Shown in pieces: positions 1 to 5,718 of a stretch of 5,718 nt of DNA; position 1 is the stretch's first letter; every line of letters starts with the position of its first letter. This DNA is from Chitinophagales bacterium (GTDB lineage Bacteria > Bacteroidota > Bacteroidia > Chitinophagales > UBA2359), in the NCBI GenBank assembly GCA_020631035.1, contig JAHDIA010000423.1:1-5718 (forward strand). Reading direction: 5' to 3'. The notes under the pieces were generated by a model, which saw only the letters and a list, made by a program, of their open reading frames with translations, searched no databases and was not told the DNA's origin. Both the position numbers and the translations under genes were made by a program.

Positions 1-132
1 CAACCACAAAGTTACGAACTTATTTCGTACACGTTCCTTAGCAATAACAATCTCTCTATCACTCCCTAAATTTAGCAAATTTTGCTTGAATAAGTTAGAA
101 AAGACGAAAGAAATATACAAGCTATTGAGAAA

Positions 133-251
133 ATGCCAACTTCATACATAAATACAATAAGCATATGCTCAACCTGCAAGAGGTAAACACTATCAGTGTC
201 CTTGCTTACGACTTTATAGATTTATTACTTATGCTAGGGAAGTGTTGGCAT
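133..251. repeat. Inverted-repeat-bounded, foldable 119-bp segment
   Basis: The ends form a perfect 8-bp inverted repeat, ATGCCAAC (133-140) and GTTGGCAT (244-251). After a 2-nt bulge the pairing continues with TTC (141-143) and GAA (239-241). Nested further in are CATAA (147-151) with TTATG (229-233), and AATAA (156-160) with TTATT (222-226). The centre holds GCAAG (176-180) with CTTGC (201-205), enclosing ACACT (187-191) and AGTGT (195-199) around a 3-nt loop. All pairs nest in one fold. It could be a small MITE-like element, a structured RNA or chance: one 8-bp inverted repeat at this separation is expected by luck in a region this size. No target-site duplication is visible. Confidence 0.25.
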
Positions 252-338
252 CAGTGATTCTATATTTGGGGATTAAATCACCTCACTTACCCTACGTTTT
301 CTCCCCTTTTTCTTGGCTTAAATTTAAATTTTATTGAA

Positions 339-364
339 AAAAACACCTGAATCGATGGGTTTTT
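339..364. terminator. Possible weak bidirectional intrinsic terminator
   Basis: Five A residues and CACC (339-347) face GGG followed by five T residues (357-364). They form an 8-bp stem with one bulged A (345) and a 9-nt loop. The A-tract, GC core and T-tract order is that of a factor-independent terminator in either direction. It might end a gene lying upstream of the window, but it is short, with only three G-C pairs. Confidence 0.3.
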
Positions 365-480
365 AAAGTCTTGTTTTTCAGCGATTTAGCTTGCGATGTT
401 TTGCTTTTGGCTGGCGTATTAGGCGAATTAGTGTGATTTTTTTAGACTTGCTTAAGATTTACCTTTGTTGTAGATGGCTA

Positions 481-512
481 AAAAATAGCTTGTTGTTTGA
501 TAAGCTGTTTTT
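481..512. terminator. A-tract/T-tract hairpin, terminator-like
   Basis: AAAAATAGCTT (481-491) pairs with AAGCTGTTTTT (502-512) over 11 bp, with one wobble (T486 with G507) and a 10-nt loop. On the + strand it ends in a run of T residues, as a terminator would, but the stem has only two G-C pairs. If the hydrolase transcript starts upstream of it, this would be a leader hairpin or attenuator instead. Confidence 0.25.
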
Positions 513-585
513 AAATTTTAAGTCGTCTTTTTTGATAGAACGTTCTTTAAACCTTTGTACAAAAAACTAACTAATTTTTAAACTT

Positions 586-616
586 AATACATTGTGAATT
601 TATTTGACAATGTATT
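586..616. promoter_or_regulatory. Perfect 10-bp inverted repeat just before the hydrolase start
   Basis: AATACATTGT (586-595) is the exact reverse complement of ACAATGTATT (607-616), with an 11-nt spacer. The second arm ends 14 bases before the ATG at 631. On DNA this suits a dimeric regulator with half-sites 21 bp apart, about two helical turns on the same face. On RNA it would make a leader hairpin next to the translation start. I cannot tell which. Placement directly before a secreted hydrolase gene suggests a control site, but the function is inferred only from position and symmetry. Confidence 0.45.
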
Positions 617-630
617 TAAAATACTGAAAA

Positions 631-2502
631 ATGACTTTAAAAAATATACAAATACTGGCCGTACTTTTGCTAATAGGCTTTGTTGCAGTTGACGCCAGTG
701 GACAAGGAGCGTCTTTTGTTAATCCAGAAACAGGACAACTACACAAATTTGTTGCGGGCAATTATACCGATTTAGGTGTGGACAATAATGGCAATATGTC
801 CAATACAGAATCTACTGTTCGTAGCCATGCTGGATCGGCATTGGATAAATTGAAAAATGTAGGCGTTACCAATGTAAGAGTTTGGCCATTTAGACACAAT
901 GAGAATGATTACAACAAAATGGCTAATCGAGTAAGTTGGTTGGCATCAGAAGCGGCTCAAAGAGATATGACTTTGGTGGTCGATTTGTTTGATAGTTCAA
1001 GTCAAAATTCTTATGGGCACATCACTGAAAATGAAGCTAGAATTGACAATATGATTAATGTTGTCATTGCACAAAATGCGAACAAATCAAATATTTATTG
1101 GTCTTTGGGAAATGAGATAGGAGGCTATGAAAACCCATTGGCTTTTGCTACTTTTTATGAGAACAAAGTGGCTGCTATGAGAAGTGCAGGAGCCTTACAC
1201 ATTAGTTTTCATCCTGTACCTGGTTCCTTAAACCACGATTGGACAGGGGTTTCTAAAGTAGCTGCTGAGAGATGTATAGCAGCCTCTGATGATGTGTCTC
1301 CACATTTTTATGCTAAAGGGGCAGTCAGCAATGAGGGAAGTGTGAATGGATTAGAGTTGGGTTCTTTGCAACAATTGATCGAAATAGGACACAACTTGTG
1401 TAAACCTGTCATCATTGGCGAATTTGGAATCAAGGCGGATTGTGATCCTCCGCATACTTGTAACAATGGTTGTACAGAGAATTACTCACAACGTACAGCT
1501 GCAAATATATCAGGCTGGTTGAATTATTTTGAGAATACGCTCAAGGTGGATCAAGTCTCTTTTTGGCAATTTAAAAAGGAAACTTTGGGGCATTTAGATG
1601 CAGAAAGTTATACGCCAATTTTCAATTCAGGAGGATGTATTGGCAATGGTACACACGAAGATGCAATGAGTGGCTATTTGAACAGTACACCCAATCACCC
1701 ATCAGAGACTTGTACTGGTGGAGGCGACCCACCAACAAGTAATCCAACTAATGTTGCTTTGAATAAAAGTATTTACGGGCAAACTTCTCAATATAGTAGT
1801 GCTTTTTCTGCGGCTAAAGCCATAGATGGGCAACTCAATACCAAATGGACTACAGGAGGGACTAGAACCAGTGAATATATGATTGTTGATTTGGGACAAC
1901 AATACAATATTAGTCAGTTTAAATTACAACAAGCATCGGCAGGGGGAGAAGCACATTACTACAATATGGAAAGTTGTTGGTTTGGCTATTGGGCAAATTC
2001 TAAATGGAATTGGACTGGACAAAATTACCCCAATCAATACAGCAATACTTTTACCAAGAATGTGAGTGTGACAGCACGTTATGTGGTGCTTTGGACCAAC
2101 AACCCTAACTTTATTACGTTTGCGGATGACAAATATGTACGTTTGCCAGAGTTTGAAGTGTATGGAACAAGTGTGAATGGAAACAGATTGGCATCAGTAG
2201 AGCTAGAACCTGATGTAATGCCCAATTTGAATTTCTCAGTTTTGCGCCCTACAGTCTTTCCCAATCCAGCAAGTAAATCGAATGTGGTCATTAATTTTGA
2301 TGTAAAAGAAGAATGTGAAGGAACACTCTTTATTTATTCAGATAAAGGACAGATTGTAAAGGAAATCCCAACGGGTTTGCTGGAAACAGGGACACAAAGA
2401 ATGAAGGTAGATTTGTCTGGTTTGAATACAGGTACTTACTTTTATAAAATTACTTTGCCTGGTGTACGTACCGAAGCTCAAAAGTTGATTTTAATGAACT
2501 AA
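631..2502 (+). CDS. T9SS-secreted clan GH-A (GH5-like) glycoside hydrolase with discoidin/CBM32 domain
   Basis: This is a predicted secreted polysaccharide-degrading enzyme of 623 residues. Residues 1-25 form a signal peptide with cleavage near DASGQ. The catalytic domain spans roughly 28-350 and shows GH-A landmarks: RVWPF (83-87), the acid/base pair N161-E162 in SLGNEIGG, H225 and Y227 in SPHFYAK, the likely nucleophile E264 in IIGEFGI, and W312 near the last strand. A Gly/Pro/Ser/Thr linker (362-373) leads to a discoidin (F5/8 C, CBM32-like) domain at about 373-512, with AIDG (397-400) and many aromatics at 442-461. Residues 540-623 are a type A T9SS sorting domain with FPNP (543-546), GTYFYKI and a basic end. 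An in-frame TGA at 625-627 rules out a longer start. The substrate is not readable; beta-mannan or beta-glucan are guesses. The GH-A and T9SS calls are firm, but the exact GH family is not, because NEI replaces the usual GH5 NEP. Confidence 0.85.
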   Translation: MTLKNIQILAVLLLIGFVAVDASGQGASFVNPETGQLHKFVAGNYTDLGVDNNGNMSNTESTVRSHAGSALDKLKNVGVTNVRVWPFRHNENDYNKMANRVSWLASEAAQRDMTLVVDLFDSSSQNSYGHITENEARIDNMINVVIAQNANKSNIYWSLGNEIGGYENPLAFATFYENKVAAMRSAGALHISFHPVPGSLNHDWTGVSKVAAERCIAASDDVSPHFYAKGAVSNEGSVNGLELGSLQQLIEIGHNLCKPVIIGEFGIKADCDPPHTCNNGCTENYSQRTAANISGWLNYFENTLKVDQVSFWQFKKETLGHLDAESYTPIFNSGGCIGNGTHEDAMSGYLNSTPNHPSETCTGGGDPPTSNPTNVALNKSIYGQTSQYSSAFSAAKAIDGQLNTKWTTGGTRTSEYMIVDLGQQYNISQFKLQQASAGGEAHYYNMESCWFGYWANSKWNWTGQNYPNQYSNTFTKNVSVTARYVVLWTNNPNFITFADDKYVRLPEFEVYGTSVNGNRLASVELEPDVMPNLNFSVLRPTVFPNPASKSNVVINFDVKEECEGTLFIYSDKGQIVKEIPTGLLETGTQRMKVDLSGLNTGTYFYKITLPGVRTEAQKLILMN

Positions 2503-2508
2503 GGTTTT

Positions 2509-2612
2509 GCAGGGTCGGATGAGCGGGAGGATGCTCGCTTGTACGAAGTATGAAGCCTGCGTTGGCTAACCAGAGTGAACAAAGCCATGAAAGACGCACG
2601 CTGCCCCATCCT
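2509..2612. repeat. GC-rich foldable block, possible dispersed repeat or structured RNA
   Basis: By count this block is 59 of 104 bases G or C, about 57%, against clearly AT-rich surroundings. It can fold into a Y. The outer stem is AGGATG (2528-2533) with CATCCT (2607-2612). Arm one is GCTT (2537-2540) with AAGC (2553-2556), capped by TAC-gaa-GTA (2542-2550). Arm two is TGCGTTGGCT (2558-2567), pairing with AGCCA (2583-2587) and ACGCA (2594-2598) around a 6-nt bulge. A competing hairpin is GAGC (2521-2524) with GCTC (2533-2536). It starts six bases after the hydrolase stop. The unlike base composition suggests an inserted intergenic repeat, or less likely an RNA gene. I do not recognise a named RNA family, and the strand is undetermined. 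Confidence 0.4.
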
Positions 2613-2676
2613 TTGACAAGCTCTCATCAATTTAATTTGACAAGCTCATCAAGCCTAATTCAATAAGCTCAGAATA
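2612..2676. repeat. Degenerate tandem repeat of about 24 bp, two to three copies
   Basis: TTTGACAAGCTCTCATCAA (2612-2630) is followed at 2636-2652 by TTTGACAAGCTCATCAA, the same unit lacking two bases. A decayed third copy, TTCAATAAGCTCAGAATAA, begins near 2659. Units start about 24 bp apart. It directly abuts the GC-rich block and may be part of the same element. No coding role is visible. Confidence 0.5.
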
Positions 2677-2677
2677 A

Positions 2678-2721
2678 AAAAATCCTCCTAGAAAATAAGT
2701 TTGCATTCTAGGAGGATTTTT
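2678..2721. terminator. Strong bidirectional intrinsic terminator between convergent genes
   Basis: The left arm (2678-2693, five A residues, then TCCTCCTAGAA) is the exact reverse complement of the right arm (2706-2721, TTCTAGGAGGA, then five T residues). This gives a 16-bp perfect stem with a 12-nt loop. Both strands read A-tract, GC-containing stem, T-tract, so it can stop the hydrolase transcript from the left and the receptor transcript from the right. Its place between two convergent 3' ends supports this strongly. Confidence 0.9.
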
Positions 2722-2748
2722 AAATCAATTTTAGATTTTATTCAGATA

Positions 2749-2781
2749 AGATATGGCATTTCTTTAAGGGATGTCATATCT
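2749..2781. repeat. Hairpin in the receptor's 3' untranslated region
   Basis: AGATATGGCAT (2749-2759) faces ATGTCATATCT (2771-2781), giving 11 bp with one G-T wobble when read on the + strand. Read as + strand RNA, the stem can extend inward by four more pairs (two of them wobbles) to a 3-nt loop. On the receptor strand the wobbles become A-C mismatches. It lacks a following T-tract, so it is not itself a good terminator; it could stabilise the receptor mRNA end, or be a remnant of an older element. Confidence 0.4.
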
Positions 2782-2805
2782 AATTTTCGTTCTTTGACAA
2801 TTTGA

Positions 2806-5223
2806 TTACTGTATGTTCATTGCATATTTAAGTACAAAGTTACGAGGCGCTTCGATCAATGCTGGTCGAACGGTATATTCGTTGTTGAATATATTGTTGC
2901 ACACAAAACTGATTTGTGCACTTTCAGTAATATTGTACAATAGACGCATATCACAAACTATTTCGCCAGAGTCATTTATTTTTCTGTACTTGCCAATTTC
3001 AAGTTCTGGGAATTCTAAAAAGACTTGGTCTACTGCTTTCATAAAACTGTTGAATTTGGTCGCAAAACCAAGTGATATTTTTTTATAGTTGGCTTGTGCA
3101 TCTAATTTAGCAGTATGATTGAAACGGTATTTTAACACATTCTCATCGGAAGACGAACGTGCTTGTTGTTGTTCGTTGAAATCTTTGAAAACAGGATCAA
3201 TATAAGTATAACCTGTTAAGACATCTATACCAAAATCATCGCTAAACTGACCTCTACCAGCAACGGTCAACTCAAGACCTGCAATGCGTGTGTCACCTGT
3301 ATTGATGGTACTAAAACCTGCAAAACCATCAGGTAAACCATCTATTCCTAGTGACTCATTGTCACCAAAGGTAAATTCCATCATATTGGTATACTCTGTC
3401 CAAAAAGCTGCAACATCTACAAAGCCAAGCCAATCGCCTATTCCGAATCCTTGTTTAATAGCGATTTCACTACTCCAGCCTGTTTCAGACTCTAATTTGG
3501 GATTCCCTAAAAGACCAATGACGCCCAAATCAGTTGTCACAAAACGTTCGGCAATGGTAGGGTAGCGGTAACCTTGTCCAAAAGAAGCTCTTAAGAAGGT
3601 ATATTCAGCAGCTTGGTAATTGACACCAAGACGGAATACAGGACGTGCTTCCCAATCTTCATTCTCCTCTATACTGACAATGCTTGTGTCGTTCATTCCT
3701 GCCGTGTTGGTAGTGATGGAGAGAGAATCATAGTTTAAATTTATTCTATTGGTTTCATAGCGGGCACCAACAGCAATGTTGAGTCTTTCAAAAAACTTTT
3801 TATCTGCTTGTAGATAAACGGCATAATTCTGCGCTCTAAAAGTGGTATCTCCATAAAGCTCTGCATCGGTATTGGCAAAAGTACCAACTAACCCAGCCGT
3901 TACATTGGTCGCCAAAGAAGGAATACGGGTATAGAATTGATATTCACCATACCATTGTCCTGTATTGATGCCTTGGTCGGTATCGGTTTCGTTGTCACTT
4001 TTAAAGTAGCGAGCTCTCAATTTGTGGGTAGTATAATCCCCAGAAATATAATTGACAAAAGGATCAAGAATGAGTTGGTAACGATCGTTATTGGTCTCAG
4101 CTACTTGTTCCCATTGGCGGTAAGCTCCAGCTCCCATCCCATCCCATATAAAGAAGGAAGTGGATTGTGCCAACTGTCCAATGGCATTGAGTCCCCAGGA
4201 AAGTCCTTCAACACCAGGTACACGGTGTCTAAACCCAAGATTGAGTCTGCGTCTGTCCTCTCTTTGTGGAGACCGCCAACTAGATCTGTTGTAAAGATAA
4301 GCTCCCCCTACAAAATCCCAATTGCCAAATTTTTGTAGGTGACTCAAAGAAGCTCCTTCAAAGTGTGGTTGGGTTTTGCCCCAAAAACTTTTGTAACTAG
4401 TATCTACTCTGATAATTCCTATTGGGCCTATCGTATCTGTAGTTATCACTTCATTGTCACGAGGGTTTTGGTAAATACCTGTAAAAACAGAAAACTTGGT
4501 AATGGGTTTGTCTTTGGCATATTTGGTACGGACATTGACGATTCCATTTAATGCCGCAGATCCATACAATGCAGATGCTGCACCTTTGATGATTTCGATT
4601 TGCTCGGTATTTTCCATAGGAACGAGATTCCAGTAGGGAAAACCAGCATCGCCTGTCAACATGGGAATACCATCCATCAACAACAATACTCTACTACCTG
4701 CGCCATAAGAGTAGCCACTACCACCCCTAATATTGGCTTGTCCGTCAATGATGTTGACACCAGGTACTTTGTCAATACTTTCGTCAATAGCAACATTTGC
4801 GGCATTTTCAATCAGGTCAGTGGGGACAACTTCAAGAGATACCGTAGATTCCCCCAAAGAGGTTTCGTACTTGGTTCCTGTTACAACAACAACATCAAGT
4901 AGAGCAGATTCTTCTGCCATTGTAATATCTAAAGTTGTGTAATTGCCTTTGCTAACTTCTACTTGGTGGACTTGTTCTTCCATTCCAATGTAGGTGAATT
5001 TTAATTCGTATGAACCTGGTGAGACATCTATTTTATAATTTCCATCTAAATCAGTTCTGGTTCCCTGTAAGTTACCATCAAGTTCGTAAGATACTGTTAC
5101 CCCTAACAAGGGAAAAGAGGTGTCATCCATAACAGTACCCATTATCCCAGTTTGAGCATTTACTGTTGTAAACAACAACAATAGTGCTAGCATGGTAACT
5201 GTGTTTAGTGCAAGTTTTTTCAT
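2806..5223 (-). CDS. TonB-dependent outer-membrane receptor with carboxypeptidase-regulatory-like N-terminal domain
   Basis: This 805-residue protein is an outer-membrane beta-barrel transporter that would import a ligand using TonB energy. Residues 1-23 are a signal peptide (cleavage VNA/Q). Residues 25-103 match the CarboxypepD_reg-like beta-sandwich typical of Bacteroidota receptors. A Ton-box-like DVVVVTG lies at 110-116. The plug covers about 125-235, with NIRGGSG (164-170), the strand VLLLMDGIPM (179-188) and EIIKGAASALYGS (210-222). The barrel runs from about 240 to the end, with the familiar NPKLESE motif at 574-580. An in-frame stop at 5233-5235 fixes the upstream limit of the start. 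The chain ends in KYAMNIQ, without the usual terminal aromatic residue. The length suits a transporter of siderophore, cobalamin or other small-ligand type better than a roughly 1000-residue SusC, and no SusD partner is in view. The ligand is unknown. It is convergent with the hydrolase and divergent from the small secreted protein. Confidence 0.93.
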   Translation of the reverse strand: MKKLALNTVTMLALLLLFTTVNAQTGIMGTVMDDTSFPLLGVTVSYELDGNLQGTRTDLDGNYKIDVSPGSYELKFTYIGMEEQVHQVEVSKGNYTTLDITMAEESALLDVVVVTGTKYETSLGESTVSLEVVPTDLIENAANVAIDESIDKVPGVNIIDGQANIRGGSGYSYGAGSRVLLLMDGIPMLTGDAGFPYWNLVPMENTEQIEIIKGAASALYGSAALNGIVNVRTKYAKDKPITKFSVFTGIYQNPRDNEVITTDTIGPIGIIRVDTSYKSFWGKTQPHFEGASLSHLQKFGNWDFVGGAYLYNRSSWRSPQREDRRRLNLGFRHRVPGVEGLSWGLNAIGQLAQSTSFFIWDGMGAGAYRQWEQVAETNNDRYQLILDPFVNYISGDYTTHKLRARYFKSDNETDTDQGINTGQWYGEYQFYTRIPSLATNVTAGLVGTFANTDAELYGDTTFRAQNYAVYLQADKKFFERLNIAVGARYETNRINLNYDSLSITTNTAGMNDTSIVSIEENEDWEARPVFRLGVNYQAAEYTFLRASFGQGYRYPTIAERFVTTDLGVIGLLGNPKLESETGWSSEIAIKQGFGIGDWLGFVDVAAFWTEYTNMMEFTFGDNESLGIDGLPDGFAGFSTINTGDTRIAGLELTVAGRGQFSDDFGIDVLTGYTYIDPVFKDFNEQQQARSSSDENVLKYRFNHTAKLDAQANYKKISLGFATKFNSFMKAVDQVFLEFPELEIGKYRKINDSGEIVCDMRLLYNITESAQISFVCNNIFNNEYTVRPALIEAPRNFVLKYAMNIQ

Positions 5224-5312
5224 TAAAAAAGTTTAAATTTTTAGAAAAAAAAGGAATTGTCGGTACTTTTCCTTACTTTTATTGTTAGGTAAATAATGAA
5301 TAAAGATAGTGT
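5224..5312. promoter_or_regulatory. Divergent promoter region between the receptor and the small secreted protein
   Basis: These 89 bp must hold both start signals unless the receptor is read from inside its neighbour. TACTTTT occurs twice exactly 10 bp apart (5264-5270 and 5274-5280). The second copy runs into A, giving five of six bases of the Bacteroidota -7 element TAnnTTTG for the + gene. On the - strand, TATCTTTA (5308-5301) also matches five of six. Neither has a clear -33 TTG at proper spacing. AAGGAA (5251-5256) and TTCCTT (5269-5274) form a 6-bp inverted repeat. Both leaders are A/T-rich without a Shine-Dalgarno sequence. Confidence 0.4.
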
Positions 5313-5687
5313 ATGAAACGAAAATTACTAATCTTATTAGCATTCTTTGCATTTTTTGTGCCAAAAATGTCAGACGCACAAACAATTGCTGATTCCAAAG
5401 ATAAAAATCATATCAATAATTTTGATATTAAAGATATTTTTGAGGGAATTTATCCGAATCCTGTTAAGGACATCGCTAATTTAGTACTCAATACACCCAA
5501 TAGCCAAATATTGGAGCTTGAAATTTATGATTTAACAGGTAGTTTGATGTTTAAGGAAGACTTAAATACTGAAAGTGGTAAGAATGAGTTTTCTTTAAAT
5601 GTTGTTGATTGGTCAAGTGGAGTCTATTTTTGCCGCATCAATGATGGTAGTCAGGTAACCACCAAGCGAATGGTTGTGGATAAGTAA
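5313..5687 (+). CDS. Small secreted protein consisting almost only of a T9SS type A sorting domain
   Basis: This 124-residue protein begins with a clear signal peptide (KRK, then a hydrophobic run, cleavage near SDA/Q at 22/23). A polar linker covers about 23-42. Residues 45-124 carry the sorting-domain landmarks: YPNP (47-50), LEIYDLTGSLMF (69-80), SSGVYFCRI (101-109) and TKRMVVDK at the end. This domain normally directs a large N-terminal passenger through T9SS to the cell surface. Here there is no passenger beyond the 20-residue linker. An in-frame TAG at 5307-5309 blocks a longer start, and no stop-interrupted passenger is visible upstream, since only 89 bp separate it from the divergent receptor. 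It has one cysteine, C107. It may be a tiny surface protein, a decoy or competitor for the T9SS machinery, or the relic of a lost larger protein. The domain call is strong; the function is unknown. Confidence 0.85.
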   Translation: MKRKLLILLAFFAFFVPKMSDAQTIADSKDKNHINNFDIKDIFEGIYPNPVKDIANLVLNTPNSQILELEIYDLTGSLMFKEDLNTESGKNEFSLNVVDWSSGVYFCRINDGSQVTTKRMVVDK

Positions 5688-5692
5688 GTACA

Positions 5693-5712
5693 CTAGAAAA
5701 CAAACTTTTTAG
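5693..5712 (+). terminator. Possible weak terminator hairpin at the window edge
   Basis: CTAGAAA (5693-5699) pairs with TTTTTAG (5706-5712) over 7 bp with one wobble and a 6-nt loop, starting six bases after the stop of the small secreted protein. It has only one G-C pair and no following T-tract before the window ends, so it is a weak candidate. Confidence 0.15.
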
Positions 5713-5718
5713 GTTCTT

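Larger units (their letters stand above)
1..630. other. Long AT-rich intergenic region upstream of the hydrolase gene
   Basis: I find no convincing gene here on either strand. The longest reading frames are very short, for example 17 codons from position 133, and show no family resemblance. The stretch holds several inverted repeats, listed separately at 133-251, 339-364, 481-512 and 586-616. It also has small palindromes at 13-29, 160-169 and 537-546, and a two-copy 9-bp direct repeat at 413-430 (GGCGTATTA then GGCGAATTA). A match to the Bacteroidota -7 element TAnnTTTG lies at 460-467 (TACCTTTG). No TTTG or TTG sits at the expected -33 spacing, so I do not call it a promoter. The upstream neighbour is outside the window. 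Confidence 0.6.
2503..2805. other. Convergent intergenic region with structured, repeat-like DNA
   Basis: This gap separates the 3' ends of the hydrolase (+) and the receptor (-). No protein is supported. From the left it holds a GC-rich foldable block (2509-2612), a degenerate tandem repeat (2612-2676), a strong bidirectional terminator (2678-2721) and another hairpin (2749-2781). Each is described in its own entry. Confidence 0.7.

Noticed and set aside
133..186. Tiny 17-codon frame ending with a CxxC pair
   Set aside because: Too short, no ribosome-binding context and no similarity; it overlaps the inverted-repeat segment.
460..467. TACCTTTG as the hydrolase promoter -7 element
   Set aside because: It matches TAnnTTTG but lacks a -33 TTTG/TTG at 19-21 bp, and such matches are common in AT-rich DNA.
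604..609. TTGACA resembling a sigma-70 -35 box
   Set aside because: A partner -10 at 17 bp would fall on the start codon, and Bacteroidota use a different consensus; the bases are better explained by the inverted repeat.
1702..1902. 66-codon open frame on the - strand
   Set aside because: Antisense to the linker and discoidin part of the hydrolase; no protein-like features.
2612..2676. CRISPR array
   Set aside because: Only two or three short degenerate units at 24-bp spacing with almost no spacer, and no cas genes.
3937..4338. 133-codon open frame on the + strand
   Set aside because: It lies wholly antisense to the receptor gene, has no recognisable domain or leader, and the opposite strand encodes conserved barrel sequence.
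631..5223. A polysaccharide-utilisation locus (hydrolase plus SusC/SusD)
   Set aside because: The genes are convergent with a strong terminator between them, the receptor is short for SusC, and no SusD-like gene is present in the window.

Overview
The window looks like part of a Bacteroidota chromosome. It is AT-rich. Two of its three genes end in a type A sorting domain of the type IX secretion system (T9SS), and the third is a TonB-dependent receptor with the N-terminal carboxypeptidase-regulatory-like domain common in this phylum. None of the three starts has a Shine-Dalgarno sequence; each follows an A/T-rich leader. A marine Saprospiria-type organism such as Aureispira would fit, but that assignment is a guess from overall style.

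Layout: positions 1-630 carry no gene that can be supported. They hold several inverted repeats, including a perfect 10-bp pair that ends 14 bases before the first start codon. Positions 631-2502 (+) encode a secreted, modular glycoside hydrolase: signal peptide, clan GH-A (GH5-like) catalytic domain, discoidin/CBM32-like domain and T9SS sorting domain. Positions 2503-2805 separate two convergent genes. They hold a GC-rich block that can fold into a Y shape, a short degenerate tandem repeat, a strong bidirectional terminator and a further hairpin. Positions 2806-5223 (-) encode the outer-membrane receptor. An 89-bp divergent gap separates it from a 124-residue secreted protein at 5313-5687 (+) that is almost entirely a T9SS sorting domain.

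Functionally, the hydrolase would be exported by T9SS, where it could bind and cut a polysaccharide. The receptor imports an unknown ligand across the outer membrane. The genes are convergent or divergent rather than in one operon, and no SusD-like gene is visible, so a shared polysaccharide-utilisation locus is not supported. The sequence does not reveal a clearly new multi-gene system. The items most worth a second look are the sorting-domain-only miniprotein, the perfect inverted repeat before the hydrolase, and the GC-rich foldable block downstream of it.
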